DNA from: Trebouxia sp. TZW2008
Lineage: Eukaryota; Chlorophyta; Trebouxiophyceae; Trebouxiales; Trebouxiaceae
Assembly (NCBI GenBank): GCA_002118135.1
Contig: BDIU01000201.1
Location: 62,001-126,000 of the forward strand
DNA length: 64,000 bases
Direction of reading: 5' to 3'
The position numbers and the translations under genes are program-made. Of this stretch, positions 1 to 11,551 are shown in pieces; position 1 is the stretch's first letter, and every line of letters begins with the position of its first letter. The notes beneath the pieces are model-generated. The model made no database searches and was not told the DNA's origin. It saw nothing but the letters and a program-made list of their open reading frames with translations.

Positions 1-3000
1 TGTGGATACTGCGTTCTGGGCTTGCGAAGGTGTCTGGCTTGACTCACTTGCACTGCTATAGATTTCTGGGATCTAGTCACATGATTTGCTTGCTGCTGCA
101 ACCTGAATGCTGCGTTCTTGGCTTGCCAAGGTGGTTTCAACGACCACCTGCATTGCTGTGCTTTGCAATGAGCTCGCAACACTTAAGCTGTCTGTTCTGC
201 CTTGATCAATGTGCATGAACTATTTTGTGCTGCTGCATGCAATTCATGAGACACTGTCAGTGTGCACATGCTCACAATTCACAGTTCTCTGAGCTGCCGA
301 GCAGTAGCAGAATTGCGAATGTGACTTTCGAGTCATGTATAGCAGTCTCCCAATTGCGATGTATTGAAGCATTCAAAACTGCACAAATGACGTACCAGTT
401 GTACTCATTGTTGTCGAGGCTGCAAAGCATTGAAGCAGCCAAACTTGCTGGGCATGACAGTCAGGCTGCCGGCGCTGAGCAGCTGCAAAGCAATCTGAGA
501 TTGCAGCAAGCTCAGCGTGCGGAACTGCATGAGAAGCTGCCGGCAGTACACGCTCAAATTGCCCTTGCTGGCAGAATCGTTGCTGAGGGGTCACTTGTAT
601 GACGCAGGGCCTTGCAGCCTTCAAGCTGAACGTTCAGCTCTCACAAGAGTACAATGACAAGCTGGCAAAAGCAGCCGGCAAGTTCCAAAATCAGCTGGTG
701 GGAGCAGCTTTTGAGCAGTGGAAGCAGTACACTCAGTATGTGAGAATGCTAAAGACCAGGCTGGCCACAGCTGTGGGAGCTATGCGCAACCGGGAGCTCA
801 AGTCAGCCTTCTGCGGTTGGCAGGAAGCTGCTGCTGTCAGGAGGGAGCACAAGCAGAAGGTGTGGGACTCTCACAGCTTTGCTGTACAGCCTTGAAGCCT
901 AGTAGCTAGCCTTCTTTCATTGGCAGGGCCTGATAAACATGCAATGCTTCACTCAGATTGCTGATTGCAAGCTTTGCCATTGATTCAATTGGAAGCTTAC
1001 GAGATGGCTGCAATTCATGATGGTATGTGACATTTCCTTGACTGCTGCTGAGCTGCATACATCACACTCTGTGAACTCCAGCAAAGCTTTTTCTAAGCTT
1101 GAGGCTTGTTACCCACCAGTCTGATGCCCATCAACCCCACAGATGCTGCATCTTCAACCTCAAAGGAGCTTGTTTGACCTGGTCTGTGTCCCATGACAGG
1201 TGGGCATGGCGGTTGCATTGCGCTTCAAACGTGACAGCCACGCACTGTTGCTGGAGTGGGCACGCATTGCGCATTGGCAGCGTCGCTGCAAAGCAGTTCT
1301 ACAAACAAGTGCCGGCCGCCTCAAGAACCGCAGCCTGAGCATGGCTATGGCAGAGTGGCAATACCAGACTTGGAAGGCAGCCGCCCTAAGGCGTGCTGCC
1401 CACTTTGTCCAGAACCACTGCTTGGTGGCAGCTCTCAACAGCTGGAAGCAGCACCATGAGCTGTGCCTGCTGGAGCGGGCAGTTGCCAAGTTCACTCAGC
1501 TGAGCACCAGCAAGTGAGTTTCGCAAGCATCATTGTCTACTCAATTGATCATCAGCAAGTGAACTTTGCACTTTGTACAGAATCACTGCTTGGTGTTAGC
1601 TTTCAACAGCTGCAAGCAGCACCATGAGCTGTGCCTGCTGGAACGGGCTGTGGCCAAGTTCACTCAGCTCAGCACCAGCAAGTAAGTTTGCATGGACTTC
1701 AGTCGACTGCCAATAGTCGAGATTTCAAGCACCGTCTCTGTCACCATAGAGGCAGCCAACTGCACCTAGTGCTGGCGTGCTGATTGTCCTGTGTTTTGGG
1801 TCATTGTTAAGCCCGCTTGGTCGGCGCCTGGCAAGCTGCAGTACCTGCTGAGTTCCGAGATTCAACTTGTTGTCTTGAGTGATGCCCCTGACATGTTTAT
1901 CATCAGTGCATGCATCTCCTTTCAAATCCAAATCATCCTGCATCATGCTGTGTCAGGACATTATCTTTGTTCTTTGTGACATGTTGAATTGCTGCATCGC
2001 GATGTCTGGTTATTGCAGGGCATTTGCAAGCTGGAGGGAGTTTGTGGCAATTGCCAAGGAGAAGCAGGCGGCAATGCAGCGGGCCAGCCAAGCCTGCTTT
2101 GCCTCAAGCAAGCAGCGTGCTTGGGCTACCTGGCGCTCACATGTGCACCGCTGCCAACTGCTGCGCAAAGCTCTGGAAAGCCGCCAGGTGAGTCAATGGA
2201 AACTGATTACTCGATGTTTCTGCCTTGTCACAGAGTGCTGAATCATTGATGGCACAAAAAGATAGTACAGAGTATACGTCCTTCTTATAGTATGGAAAAG
2301 CGCTACACCAGTGTCAGCGTTCAATATACACCTCCTTTGCCAGTATTGTATACTGGCAAATGGACAATGGCAAAATCAGCCCACTGCCTCTGCAGCCTCT
2401 GAGTGATTACTATGAGGGACTGCTATGAGTGACCAGTTTGGCTGACTGCTTTGCGTCACTGGCTTCAGTATCAGCTTTCAGTACTTGCTTCGACTTGCAT
2501 CATCTGCAATGTGTCGTCATGTCTATAGAGTGAGCTATGTTGCGCAGCAGCTGAACCCTTCAGCACGCTGTATTGCATGCCTTGGCTTTGTCATAAATTC
2601 TCACTAGACCGCTTGTAAATGACAATGATCGTCAAATGTGCAGGCTGGGTTGCAGAGGAGCTACCTGCAGCATTGGCAGCAGGCCGCTCAGGAACATAGG
2701 AGACACAGCTTGACCAGGCAGTACTTGTCTAGCAGCACAGCACGGGCACAGACCAACCGCCTGTTCATCCACTGGCATGCCATGTTCAGGGCTGTGCGCT
2801 GCTTCAAGCGCTTGTACTGTGCTAGGTATGCGGTAGCTGCTGTTGGCATCGTGATGCTTCAAGGGTACTGTGCTGCAGCTCATCACGTATGTGTGCTGCA
2901 TCCTTGGGTTTGGCATGCTAGTCTTGTAAGGCTGTGCGCTGCTTCAAGCAAATGTATTGCGCTAGGTATGCCACCTTGGTTTGGGCATCCTGGTGGTACA

Positions 3001-6000
3001 AGGGTTCACTGCTGCAGCTTTTGGCATGCTACTGGTTCAAGGGTGCACTGTTGCAGTCTCTTTAGTGCATGCAGAGAGTGCATGCATAACAGGTCAAATT
3101 CTGCATGGGGTTGTGGGAGGGGAGGTTTGGCTCTTTGTTGCAAGGGCTGGCACGTAGTGGTCTGCAGCAAAGCTTTTCTTTGAGCAGACAGCTTCCTTGC
3201 AGACTAAGTGTTGAGCCCTTGTATCGATGTCAATTCTGCTGTTATGGCCTTTGATCTCACTCCCTCTGGCAGTCTTGCTTGTTTGGGCTGTCATTACTGG
3301 TAGACGTACAGTGCATTGAGTAGGCAGGCCTACAAGAGAGCCTCTTGATGTTGTCAAGAGTCTGCTTATCTCCAAGCATTTGGCTGACCGTTCTGTTGTG
3401 CAGGGCCTTCCAAGCTTGGGCAGACAAGACATGTCGCAAGAAGGCACTGAGGCAGAAGCTACTGAATGTGTCTCAGCTGTTCATGCACAGCTCACTAGCG
3501 CGCTGCTTCCAGGCCTGGCATCAGGAGGCTCAGGTAAACATTGCTCCTGTCTTAATGCCGGTGTCGCATCCCGCTGTGACATTGATTCAGCCTGCTTTGC
3601 ACTTGAACTTCTGATGTTTCTGGTTTTGGCTGACATTGCATGCACGACATCACACTGTGTACCAAAATTTGACATCAGGAGGCTCAGATGGGCATTATTT
3701 ATGCCTTGCTGCCATCGTCCGAGTCATGCTGTGACATCAATTTGGGCTGGGTTGCAAAACAAAATATGGTCTTCATCCTTGCTGTGCATGCGTGGGTGGC
3801 AACTCACTGTAGACCTACAAATTTGGCAGGGCATGGGGCGCCAACACTGCTGTTATATGCAATGTCTTGCAGATTATTAGCATGGCAAAAATTTGATTGT
3901 TTTACCAGCACCAATTACTCATGATTCAATACCAGTATGCATTCTGCATATAGCATGATGTGGTGCCGCAGGAATCGGCGGTCAAGCGGTTGGCCTTCGC
4001 ACGCAAGCAGAGGGCCATACGCGATGCGGTGCGCATCGGTGACCAGATCATCCGGCGCAACCGGCGCATGCTGCTGGCCAGCACCTTTAACGCCTGGAAG
4101 GTCCGCACGGGCGTGTATCGTCAAGTGGCACGCCGCTTCCAGGCTTCTTTGGAGGTCACCCTTCGCTGGGCTTGGACCCAATGGAGGGCTCAGCTTGCTA
4201 CCCAGGTACTGGTGTATCACAGCACTTCATGCGAGGCATTCAAAATTTCGCCTCATTTCACTTCATCTGATGAGGTAATAGCATTACTGTCTGACATGGG
4301 CCTTAGGCAATGAAAGGCACTTAGTATTTGAATGTGGAGCATTGGCTGGGGTGCGGGCCAAGTACCCTAATTTATTTGAGGGCTGCGGTTATAACATGCA
4401 CGCTTTTTTGGCGCAACATGGTCATTTGGGGGTGTTTCACTATGTCATAGACTGCCTGAATTTCATGGACATATAGTCATTGCCACAGTGTGGCACAAGT
4501 GATCAGCCTTGTTGGCTGGCTAAAGCATGTAAAGTGACTCTCTCTCTCTCTCGGATGCTCATCAACAGCATGCTGAAGAGCTGAGCTGGTACGTGATGGC
4601 ATGCATCCAGCAGCACCAGCGTTCTTCACTCAGTCATGCTCACTTACGCATCACAGCAAAATTAAGACTGGCAATTACACACATGCTGATGCTCACTCAT
4701 CCAGCACAGCCAATTGAGACTGGCAAATCAGACTTGTTGATCTTGCTTCTCGGCTGCCTTATTGTCTGCCTGGGTGTAACAACGTTTTGTTTGTATAGGC
4801 TCTGGAGCGTCAATGGGAAGCTCAGAGTGTAGACTTTGCCAGCTTCTGGCTCATCAAGCGCGTCTTCTTCCGATGGCGCCATGCACACTCTGTCCAGGCA
4901 GCAGCCAATGCTGACAAGCTGAATGCAGCCGTGGCACTGGCATTCCAAAACAGCATGAGCATGGTGTTGTTGCGGTGGCAGCAGTGGGTGGAGTTGCAGC
5001 ACAAAAGGCGGCAAAAGCTGCACACTGCTTTCCTGTCTGTCATAGAGGCAGATGAGCAAAGTGCTGTGAGGAGTTGCTTCCAAAGGTGGCAGAGCTGCAG
5101 GCAGCAAGGGCAGCTGCTTTCTGCCAAGAGTGACGCTGCCTTGCAGCTCAGTCAGAGGCGCATGCTACAGGTACAGTCATCTCTGGATGTAACGACTGCA
5201 CTGGTTACCAAGAAAAACGTCCTTACGTCAAACTGTCCTTACTCAGAAGTGCCACTGTAGTCAGAATGCAGTGCTTGGTTCCCAGTTGCATTTTCCCTAC
5301 ATTGAGAATGTCCTTATATTGAGTGTCCTTATGTTGTAAATATACATATATTTAAGAGATTACTAGAGATTACTGTGGGGTCGCTTGAGCTCAACAAGGG
5401 GTAAATGTGACAGGGTAGCGCTTAAGCTAGTGAATTCAGCCTAGTGGCATCCGGTTGCGTGTCGCGTTGCAAGACTGCCTGAGCGTTGCTCTGCTTTTGA
5501 TTGCAGCCTGGGGGGAGTCGCTGAAGACGGCGCTAATGCATGATTGCAACCTTATTGAAGTACAACAATGTTGTGAGTGCTTGTGAAGGTCAGCATATTG
5601 GCTCAACCAACCTCTGGCATTATTTGGCTGTATCTGACACCACTGCTTGCATTTCCTTGGACAGTACGTGTTACAATCATTAGCATACTGCCCAGTGTGT
5701 GGCATTACATTAGGTATGTACTTGCAGGACATGTTTCTGACTTGGGCAGCATACACAGCTGCGATGAAGGCGGAAGTGCAGCCAGACTCGCCATTCAATT
5801 CCCCCCGCAGCAGAAAGGTACCATCCGCATTGCCAAAATTGCCTTGCTGCAGAGCCATGAATCACTGCCTGTACCTTGAGCTGGAAAGATGTGTGCATGC
5901 TGAGTGTTCCTCATCATGACACACATGCAGATGCACAGGAGCTTGTAGTGATTCCATGTGCATGTACATGGAATTTGCACACAGACAAACGCCCAACCTC

Positions 6001-6490
6001 ATCAAACCTAGGCAAGATATTTCTATGCATGCAGTGCACTACCTCGCGTTCGCGCAGGCACAGGTGCAAATCAATGCAGTGCAATATGCAGACATCAATG
6101 TTCCATATTGATGACACACTGGTGATATGTAAGTATGCTTGTTTGCAGTTGGACCGCACGCTTGTGCGACGCATGGCTGCAATGTCAGGAAGCGTCCTGG
6201 TAGACCCTGGGTCAGATGATGAGGAGGACTTGTACAATAACATTTATGTCTCGCCATCAATGATCAATGCAGAGGGAAGGATTGAGCACCTAAATCCCTA
6301 TGTCAGCTTGTCCAAGAATTTGAGGCGAACACATACCCCTCCCACATTTGATGACTATGATGACGCTGCTGAGGAGCCAAAACACAGTTTTGACATGCAT
6401 TCTGTTGCTCAAAGTCTACGGCATGTACATACAGAGCAAGACCTAGAAGCAACAGCTAGTTCTGCATCTCCAGCTTTGGGCCCTAGCTGA
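1..6490 (+). CDS. Sfi1-like centrin-binding-repeat protein, 3' part (5' end outside window)
   Basis: Exons that join in phase: 608-859, 1200-1513, 2019-2187, 2644-2825, 3404-3533, 3972-4205, 4799-5170, 5728-5817, 6149-6490 (stop TGA 6488-6490). A further coiled-coil exon probably ends at 545, leaving a 62-nt intron; its 5' edge is unclear. The protein is a long run of helical units ending in an aromatic/Trp signature such as AFEQWKQY, AFASWREF, CFQAWHQEA, TFNAWKVR and LLRWQQWVEL, spaced about 25-35 residues apart. This is the pattern of Sfi1 repeats, which bind centrin along a continuous helix at centrosomes or basal bodies. The last exon encodes an acidic, Ser-rich, non-repeat tail. Role at flagellar basal bodies or contractile fibres is inferred. 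Family assignment rests on the repeat pattern, not on a unique domain. Confidence 0.75.
1570..1690 (+). repeat. Decayed copy of exon end (Sfi1-like gene)
   Basis: About 115 bp nearly identical to the end of the exon at 1400-1513 and the start of its intron, including a second donor-like site (AGCAA followed by GTAAGT). It lies just downstream of the real exon, as a tandem duplication across the donor site would place it. Confidence 0.8.
2925..3010 (+). repeat. Decayed copy of exon end (Sfi1-like gene)
   Basis: The stretch around GCTGTGCGCTGCTTCAAGC and the following GCTAGGTATGCC repeats the end of the exon at about 2790-2825 plus its donor, in the intron just downstream. Confidence 0.65.
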
Positions 6491-7030
6491 GTGACACAGT
6501 CAATGCCCTAGCTAAGTGACACAGTTTATGTCAAGTGACCTCCATGCCAGTTGCTCAGCTTATGCCGTTTGCTGACCCAAATGCCTTATTTTTGACTTTG
6601 TTCTGACTGAGTTGTGCACAGCACAAAAAGCTGAAATTGCCACATTTCATGAAATTAAATCGCGCCTTGCGCAAATGGTTGTTGCCTGCAGCAATTCTTC
6701 AAAATTGGAAGCATCACCAAAATTGTTGACTGGCTGAGGGCTCATGCCAAGTCAGGCTGTCTGCCCTGCAGCACATACAGGATTACCAGTTTGGAGTCAA
6801 ATGACCAGATGTATTGAAGACATGTCTTCAAAAGCGTGCACAATGACAGTTCACGCTCAATCTGCGTCACAATACTCTGGGCAAACTGAGCCATGATTGC
6901 TTTGCATACATTTGACAACACAAATCACAAATCATTGAAAAACAAGTCTTTCCAAGAACAAGCCAAACTACCCACACGAGCATCACGCAGCAAAGTGACA
7001 GGGAGTACCAATAGAACTACCTACTTATGC
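6491..7030. other. Convergent intergenic region
   Basis: 3' flanks of the Sfi1-like gene (+) and the small unknown gene (-). A roughly 28-bp unit (CCCTAGCTGAGTGACACAG and a near copy) occurs twice at 6481-6530. No coding region seen. Confidence 0.6.
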
Positions 7031-7697
7031 TTAGTTATTCTTGACAGAATATGATGTTGTTGTGCTTGTTGATGTTGTTGCGTTGGGGTCGTTCGCCAGC
7101 TGCTCCTCGATATCACTTCTGAATGGCTTCACAGTGGTTGCTTGAGGTCTACTCAAGAGCTTGTTCTGCATGACGTGTTCACTGTCACAAGCTTTGAGGT
7201 ATGAACGTAAGTCCAAAGTGCATGTAGCCAAGAGCAATGTACAGCCAATGTTTACCACTCTCTGGGGGTCTTCGACTTGGTCCAAAGCGGAGAGGTCGCC
7301 AGCCGAACCATGCTTGGCATGCACCTGCTTTCCTGGTTCTTGATAGGTCGAGTAGTACTTCACGGCGCTGTAGCCGTCGTCTTCATTTTCTGGCAAGGGA
7401 CGGTGCTGCACCGAATGATGGTCGGCGTTAGTCTCCGCACAACGGACAAGGTCAAAGTGTATACAAAACGTACCTGGTCAAGGGAGCTTCTCTCCTTGTA
7501 CAAGTTCATACTTGGATTCTTTTGGAACGACCTGCCATAGTCAACTGCAACAGCAGCCCAAAAAGCTTGCATGCATGCACGAAGGACTCGCAAAGACGCG
7601 ATACTGGGCAGCTAAGCCAGCGTGCATGCTTTACAGTGCTCGACTCACTTTCGTGATGCAGCTCATCGTCGTTCGCGAATTTGTCTGGGTTCGTCAT
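7031..7697 (-). CDS. Unknown small hydrophilic protein, four exons, 134 aa
   Basis: I do not recognise this protein. Four exons join in phase: 7697-7649 (start ATG, donor GTGAGT), 7544-7474 (donor GTACGT), 7405-7256 (donor GTAAAC) and 7165-7031 (stop). The product begins MTNPDKFANDDELHHEI and is polar throughout, with a Tyr-rich stretch (GYSAVKYYSTY), a conserved-looking segment (PQATTVKPFRSDIEEQL) and a Ser/Thr tail near the stop. It has no membrane span and no obvious signal peptide. It is head to head with the SET gene across a 341-bp CpG-rich interval, which supports a real transcription unit. The clean splice sites and phases make the gene more convincing than its length alone would. Confidence 0.6.
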
Positions 7698-8038
7698 GGT
7701 CAGTGTTCGCCAGCAGCTTTCTGCGTGTCAAGGAAGCAAGAAATAGACTTGTCGATGTCGTAGCTTGTGTCGAAAGCCTGCAGAGGATATTGTTACTGAT
7801 TTACCTCTGCTTTCGAATTGCGATACGGTCGCGAAGCGCGCGTTACACATTTCGGCCGCGGTAAGCTTCGACCTCAGCAGCGTCTATCTGTACGCGTTCA
7901 GCTGTTTAAACTCACCGTGTATCGTGCGTATTTTCCCATGACGCCAAGTGACCACGACGGCCTGCTTTTCTGCCTGCCCGGCGACCTGCCTGATCACATA
8001 CATCATTGTCGTTTTTGACGTCGTGACGTAGCGCACGA
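7698..8038. promoter_or_regulatory. Shared divergent promoter region, CpG-rich
   Basis: The 341 bp between the start codons of the unknown gene (-) and the SET gene (+). CpG is visibly denser here (for example around 7810-7870 and 7900-8040) than in the surrounding TG/CA-rich DNA. No TATA box is evident. Bidirectional promoter use is inferred from the layout. Confidence 0.55.
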
Positions 8039-10929
8039 ATGAAGCGCAAGCAGGCCTTGACGGATGACCATGGTGCAACGTCTGGTAATGCAGTAAGACG
8101 GGAAATTGGCAACCATCAATTGCAAGGCCAGGACCTCGCAACTGAGTACGCTTTATGTTGACCACCGTGTATACCTCTGCCGCTGACTTTGAGGAGCATT
8201 GAACATGCCGCAAGCATTGGCCTGCAGGCGCCGATATGTTCCACAACAAGGCTGGCGCTTGTTTGCGAAGCAGCATGCAAGAGCAGGCTCCCTGGTTATG
8301 GAATATGTAGGTATGCAGTCTTGTGGGAATTGCTGTCACTTCTGAAGAGACTTTGAACTTGAGCAGTTGTGCCTCTTTCCTGGCAGGGGAGGTCGTCAAC
8401 AGAGTGGAGGCACAGCAGCGGACCAAGTCTTATTTTGCTGAGGAGATTACATGCACCCACTTGCTACATCTCAGGTAACATACGCTGTCAAACGCCTGCT
8501 GCTGAGTGCAGAAAAGGTGATGAATTGCACATCAATGTGCGTATGTCGTGCTGCAGTCCAAGCACAGTCATTGATGCTACTAGGACAGGCAATGATGCAC
8601 GTTACATGGCTCATTCCTTGACTCCAAATTGCCAATGTCAAAGATGGGTGATCAACAACCAGCCAAGAGGTTTCATGGTTGCTGTGAGAAATGTTGCACC
8701 AGGAGAGGAGCTGAGTTACAGCTCACACATGCAATGCAGTCTTGGGCAGAATGTCAGGTCAGCTGTGCCAACACGACGCACCTGCAATTAAAGTGTCAAT
8801 GCAGCTGTGGTAGCCCATTCTGAGCATCCCTGACTGTCACATGAGAAGCAACAACATGATCATTGAAAGCATCAAGTACCCAATGGTGTGAGGCATGGCG
8901 TTGAAACATTCTAGGGTGCAACAGTGATCAACGGTTGATTGCAGATGTTTGTGTGGACCTGCAATTTGTCACAGTGGTGAAAGGACGCCTGTGCTTCAGT
9001 CACAACTTGACACAGAGCGTATGGCAGATGCAGTGCTGAAATGCATCCAGGTAGACTCCTGCCTCCTGCTTTCACATGTCGTCATTGTATGCTGATGACA
9101 ATATAGCCCCTTTTGCATTGCAGAGCAATGGCAGGACTCGGCATGTCAGCTTTTACAAAATGGCGAAAACATGCAAGGTGCTAACTAACTAAGTGAAATG
9201 TTTTGTCAAATGTACAGATCGTGCCTGAGCAGGCGAAAGCTAATGCCTGACATGTGCGTCACATGGTGTGGCGAGACAACAATGCAAGCAATCATGCACA
9301 TGTTGTGCACTGCAGGAAACCAACTTTGCCTCCCTGCCCGATTTGCAGGCAAAAGAGCAGACAGCTGCAGCTGACAGATCTGGCGTTTCAACCCCTCCTC
9401 GCTCAAGGCACCAGCCTGCATGTGCAGTCTCGCCACCAGCCTTCTGCAGCCCACCACAAGCAACAAGGGAGGACATCAACGCCTTGGGCTTAGACAGCCC
9501 AGACTCTTTTTTGGACCAGTTGCACATAATCAAGCAGCGGCCTTCTGGCTCCTCCTTGCACAGCATTGCTGGGCAGTGTCATAGTCTGATAGGCCAGCTG
9601 GGAAATGCAGCTCAGCAGCAGCTACAGTGTCAGGAAGCCATAGACAGCAATGAAAACGCTCGACACGCAGACTCTGGCGCCGTCCTGGCATATTCACATG
9701 ATGCACCAGGTCCTGTTTCCCGACTGCACTCAAGCCATTCTGATCTGCAGCGAGCAGGGCAGCAGCATAGCATGCTGTTAGATAGACCCCCGTCAAGTCA
9801 AGCTCATGTACAGCAAGCACAGCAGCAGCATAGCGTGCTGCCAGACAGACCAAGGTCAAGTCAGACTCATGTACAGCAAGCACAGCAGCAGCTTAACCTA
9901 TGGTCAGACATACCACAAATAAGCCATGCTCATGCACAGCAAGCCCAGCAGCAGCATAGCGTGCTGTCAGACAGACCAAGGTCAAGTCAAGCTGATGTAC
10001 AGCAAAGACAGCAGCAGCAAGGCTTGTCGTTAAACAGACCAGACGCTGAGCTGCTGCTGAGACCTGACTGCTCAGATGCTGCAGAGGCGAGGCAACAGCT
10101 ACATACATATCTTGCCGCTTTCAAGGGTGTTGTGGTGGGAAGCTGCGCTCGCAAGCTCAGTCTGCAGGTGCAAAGACCTGCAGAGCCTTATCAGCGCATG
10201 CGGGCGCTTAAGTCAGTTCTGGCTGCAAGGCTACAAGCTCAAGAAGCGCTGCCCATCAACCCAGAGTCGTTGCTTCAGGAAGCTGGGTGGCAGTCTCACC
10301 TGCAGGACCATCTCTGCTGTCAACATGCGAAAGGCAAACCTGGGCCTGACACTGGTCTGCATTCAATGGGCTGTTGCCAAAACGACTCAGCTGCTTTGCC
10401 CTGCACACAGCAGATGCTTGGGGGTGCGCAATGTCAGCGCCCAGATGCTGGTTGTCTGGGGTCACCGCACAGTGACCAACAAAACAGCCCTGTCATCAGG
10501 AGCGCATCACCTGATGCTGGCTTCCTATCTATGTCCCCTCAGCAGATGCACCCTGTGCAAGTGCTGGTGCCGGCAAATGATATAGAGCTGCTTCAGACAA
10601 CTGCGTCTCCTCATAAACCTACAGCTGTGCTGACAAATCAGTGTCAACCAGTTGTGTCCCCAGTCATACCAACCCCGCTGCACTCACCTACAGTATCTGC
10701 TGCTGCCAGACAACAGCACACAGGAGAGGGACCAACAGTATCTCCAGCAGAGGTTGTATTGGGCAGCTTGCCCCCACCCAACACGCCAGAAAGTTTGCAA
10801 GGCTGTCAGGTTGCTCACGTCAATAGTACGCTCAAAAGTCTGGGTCTGACTGCTGGGGACATACAGCGGATTTTGCACAACGCTGCAGTGTATTCGAATA
10901 ACAATGACTCTGCCATGCCGGTTGCTTGA
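8039..10929 (+). CDS. Divergent SET-domain protein with post-SET motif and Q-rich tail, 765 aa
   Basis: Exons in phase: 8039-8145, 8228-8310, 8387-8474, 8512-8757, 8945-9050, 9124-9177, 9316-10929. The SET domain spans about residues 36-172, with GWRLFAKQHARAGSLVMEYV, VIDATRTGNDARYMAHSL, PNC and GEELSYSS, followed by a canonical post-SET RCLCGPAICHSG (175-186). It resembles the SETD2/ASH1/NSD class of histone lysine methyltransferases, but no full AWS domain is seen upstream. Several key positions are altered: GWG is GWR, NHSC is AHSL, and the Tyr of the usual ELTYDY is missing. The remaining two thirds is Gln/Ser/Pro-rich and disordered-looking, with five 21-residue repeats. The intron at 8475-8511 is only 37 nt. 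A chromatin role is likely; methyltransferase activity is doubtful. Confidence 0.8.
9763..10034 (+). repeat. Coding minisatellite, 63-bp unit
   Basis: Five in-frame units start at 9763, 9826, 9889, 9952 and 10015. The consensus is QQHSVLxDRPRSSQAHVQQAQ, encoded inside the Q-rich tail of the SET protein. The last unit is partial and the third has diverged most. Confidence 0.85.
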
Positions 10930-11551
10930 AGTTTAGCTGTGTGAAAATTGTTGCTTGCTATGTCAATAATTTTGCTCAATTTTGCTTTTGCCTCTAAGTT
11001 TTTGGCCTTGTGTCTGTTTGTACTTCAAATCCAACCTATGCACTTTCGCAACAAAAATAAATACAGCACCAATAAATGGCCCATTGTGAACGAATGTGCA
11101 GCTTGTCATGGACATGGGTTCAACTTACAAGGATTGTGTTGTCCTCGATGATAACAAATTGATGCAATGCCTGACGAATTCTGCCATCGTGTAATGTTAA
11201 CGAGCTGTGTTTTGAGCTCACGACAGAGCATTCAGCATTTTGAACGTCACTACCAGGTCAATGGCTGAAGACGCGACTGCTGTGACACTTGTGAACTGGC
11301 TGATTGATTGCGCAGCTGGGCGTCAGCAGCATCAGCAAAGGTGTAACCCCCACTTCGATCAAAATCACAGGCTGCATGCATGACATCGTGTATTCAATTG
11401 CTGATATAGAATTCAGACTCTAGCTACACTGCAGCGTTACCACGCCGTCCAGACCTCAGCATCAACATGTGGGGTGTAAGCATCAGTGATAGATATCATG
11501 ATGTCGTACAAAGAACTGAAAATCTAGACGTTAGAGGTACAGACTCAGAAA
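10930..11551. other. Convergent intergenic region
   Basis: Holds the 3' flanks of the SET gene and eIF3f. Two AATAAA motifs lie near 11056-11075, within range for the SET gene's poly(A) signal. No gene seen. Confidence 0.55.
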
